NCBI RefSeq assembly: GCF_963678635.1
Contig: NC_087062.1
Span: 45,496,848 to 45,560,847, forward strand
Origin: Symsagittifera roscoffensis
Lineage: Eukaryota; Xenacoelomorpha; Acoela; Convolutidae
Direction of reading: 5' to 3'
Length of the DNA stretch: 64,000 nt
The notes under the pieces: generated by a model
The model's input: the letters and a program-made list of their open reading frames with translations, nothing else
Databases searched by the model: none
What the model was told of the DNA's origin: nothing
Translations under genes and position numbers: made by a program
Shown: in pieces, positions 62,418 through 64,000 of the stretch
Position numbering within the stretch: position 1 is the stretch's first letter
Layout: each line of letters starts with the position of its first letter

Positions 62418-63105
62418 TACGTCCACGATGGTTTCCACGACATCCAATATGTCGTCTGAGACTGAGATGACATCTTTGCCCCAGTCGTGAATAGTGTCAA
62501 TGGTGTCTTTCAATGCATCGTCAACATCCTCTGCTAAGTCCTCCACAAACTCCCAAGCCTCTTCAGTCCCTGTCACAATGTCTTCAAGACTCCCTGCGAT
62601 GTCTCCTCCCACATCATCTCCCCATTCTTCAATCTGATCCATAGTGTCCGAAATCTCACCTCCAATTTCTTTCGCTGCATCCTCAACAAGTTCCTAAGCA
62701 TCTATACTGCCTTCCATGATCTTATCTAGACTGTCTCTTATATCTTCTTTTGCATTTTTTCCCCAGTCATCAATAACTTCGATTGTCTCAGAAACTCCTT
62801 TTTCAACATCATTGGCAGCTTCTTCGACTAATTTCCACGCATCTTCGGTCCCGTCCACTATCTTTTCTAGGCCTACTTTGATGTCCTCTCTGGATTCCTC
62901 TCCCCGTGTCTTGAGATTTCCCACAAATTCCGAAATTCCATCTTAACTTCAGTTGCTGCATCCTCTACAAATTCCCATGCGTCTTTGGTGCCATCAACGA
63001 ACTTTTCCAGTCCATCGTCATTGGTTGCATCTTTTTCCCATTCATGCACGTCTTCAACTGCATTGACATTATCATCGCCAAAATCATATCTTTTATATCA
63101 TCAAA
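62418..63105 (-). pseudogene. Broken gene of 47-residue acidic amphipathic repeats
   Basis: The minus strand encodes at least four, probably five, repeats. The Trp of the DWGK/EEWG motif falls at 62483, 62624 and 62765, with the matching Arg codon at 62906: exact spacing of 141 bp or 47 residues. A typical unit reads DDWGKNAKEDIRDSLDKI, then a G-T-E-D/E-A-W motif, then EFVEDLAEDVDDAL or KLVEEAANDVEK, then a T-I-x-x-I segment. Each unit has two or three amphipathic acidic helices. A TGG-to-TAG change makes a stop at 62696-62694 in the place of the conserved Trp. A one-base frame change lies near 62930-62950, and another is likely near 63070. No start, signal peptide or splice site was identified, and the right end runs into the tRNA-like sequence. 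No family recognised; the pattern resembles helical-repeat proteins such as lipid-binding or desiccation-type proteins only in general character. Confidence 0.65.
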
Positions 63106-64000
63106 TGATCATCACCTCTTGGACATCGATGATGTTTCGCCTCAAACAGAAGATAGCCTAGTTATCAGAATGGGGTCATGATAGTTCAAATGTAATTTGA
63201 GTGAAGTGTGTTTTGGATGCACAAAGAACGAAAATTGACTTCTGCTGTGCAGATGCACGGAATGATCCGGCCACGATAATTATACCCTTGAAAATTTGAA
63301 ATTGAAACAATTTATTTTTATTAAGAAATCGAAAAATGAAATTTTTCCCCGCAAAAATTAAGGCAAAACTTCCTTTATAAGTTGACTGGTTTCAAATTAG
63401 ACTTCAAACATTTGTAAAGTTGGCGCAAAATTTTTGGGTTGAGGTGATTTCTTCTATACTTGGACTGCAAACCGTGCTAGGCTCTGGGAATACGAATGAA
63501 TTTTTCACATTTTTCTGTTTATGATGTTATTGCAGACGTTTCTTTTTGCTACTTTTTTTTCTGACTTTACTGATTATTGTCCAATTAATTATCTGGTTAA
63601 TTTTTTCACATTTTTTTCTTCAATTTTTCTGGTGCCTTTTGGTTTTTTCAGCTACTTTTTTTTATTTCCAATTAGACTGAAATACCACTAATAATCAAGT
63701 GAAAAATACTGAAATTAGTAGGGCTCAAGGAATTATCATTTCATCCTCTTTCAGTTGTGATTTGAATAGTTTTTATGAATATTTCTATAAAAAGACTTAG
63801 TTTCAAAAACCGTTTTAACTTTATGTAAGTTAAAACGAACAAAGCAGGCTTATGATAGGATGAAAAAATTTTAGTTAAGCCTCAAAAACTTGGTTTTATT
63901 TTAGTGAAAATAGCAACGTTTTATCAAAAACGAATGAAAAAAAAAACATCAAAGCGCTACAGAATTTGTTCTCAATTTTTTTTTCTAATTTTGAAGGGAT
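63106..64000. other. AT-rich sequence, nothing seen
   Basis: No open frame, splice-supported exon, RNA gene or repeat unit could be supported here. T-runs and A-runs are frequent. Confidence 0.4.

Noticed and set aside
62716-62946. Plus-strand open frame over the repeat-protein region
   Set aside because: It is the antisense of the 47-residue repeats, whose minus-strand helical pattern is clearly the coding one.

Overview
This is AT-rich, intron-bearing animal nuclear DNA. GT-AG introns, a TATA-box promoter, a tetraspanin exon, a decayed Polinton-type element and several kinds of satellite and foldback repeat all point to an invertebrate, possibly an arthropod; the species cannot be fixed from sequence alone. 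Gene density is very low, and more than two thirds of the window is repetitive.

Layout. (1) Bases 1-8800 hold a unit of about 7.09 kb that starts again at 7087. Inside it is a decayed late-gene cluster of a Polinton/Maverick-type element on the + strand: two diverged copies of a probable minor-capsid/penton-type gene, a small basic core-type protein, a double-jelly-roll type major capsid gene, and an adenovirus-type cysteine protease. All are broken by frameshifts or stops. No DNA polymerase, integrase or packaging ATPase was recognised. A foldback element, a CA microsatellite and a minisatellite with a C-run lie around them. (2) Bases 8801-9000 are an assembly gap. (3) Bases 9001-45595 are one uninterrupted array of a 73-bp satellite, roughly 500 units, with several layers of higher-order duplication and one 19-bp palindromic template-switch scar. 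Its many minus-strand open frames are a by-product of the repeat. (4) Bases 45596-46130 are an array-edge minisatellite plus C-run resembling sequence beside the left end of the array. (5) Bases 46131-47950 are a compositionally different, less AT-rich island with no convincing gene. (6) Bases 48227-50523 hold a probable minus-strand gene with a TATA box, a signal peptide and short phase-1 introns, encoding a small secreted protein of unknown function. (7) A tetraspanin C-terminal exon lies at 53532-53925 (+). (8) Bases 55206-59928 are a nested family of repeats with inverted junctions and a conserved GAA-triloop hairpin. (9) Bases 60560-61190 are old tandem repeats, followed by a truncated hAT-like MITE with a long G-run. 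(10) Bases 62351-62417 are a tRNA-like sequence abutting a decayed minus-strand gene (62418-63105) made of exact 47-residue acidic amphipathic repeats.

The only features that look like host genes are the secreted-protein gene, the tetraspanin exon and the broken 47-residue-repeat gene; nothing suggests they work together. The most distinctive content is the higher-order structured 73-bp satellite, the decayed viral-type capsid cluster beside it, and the 47-residue repeat protein.
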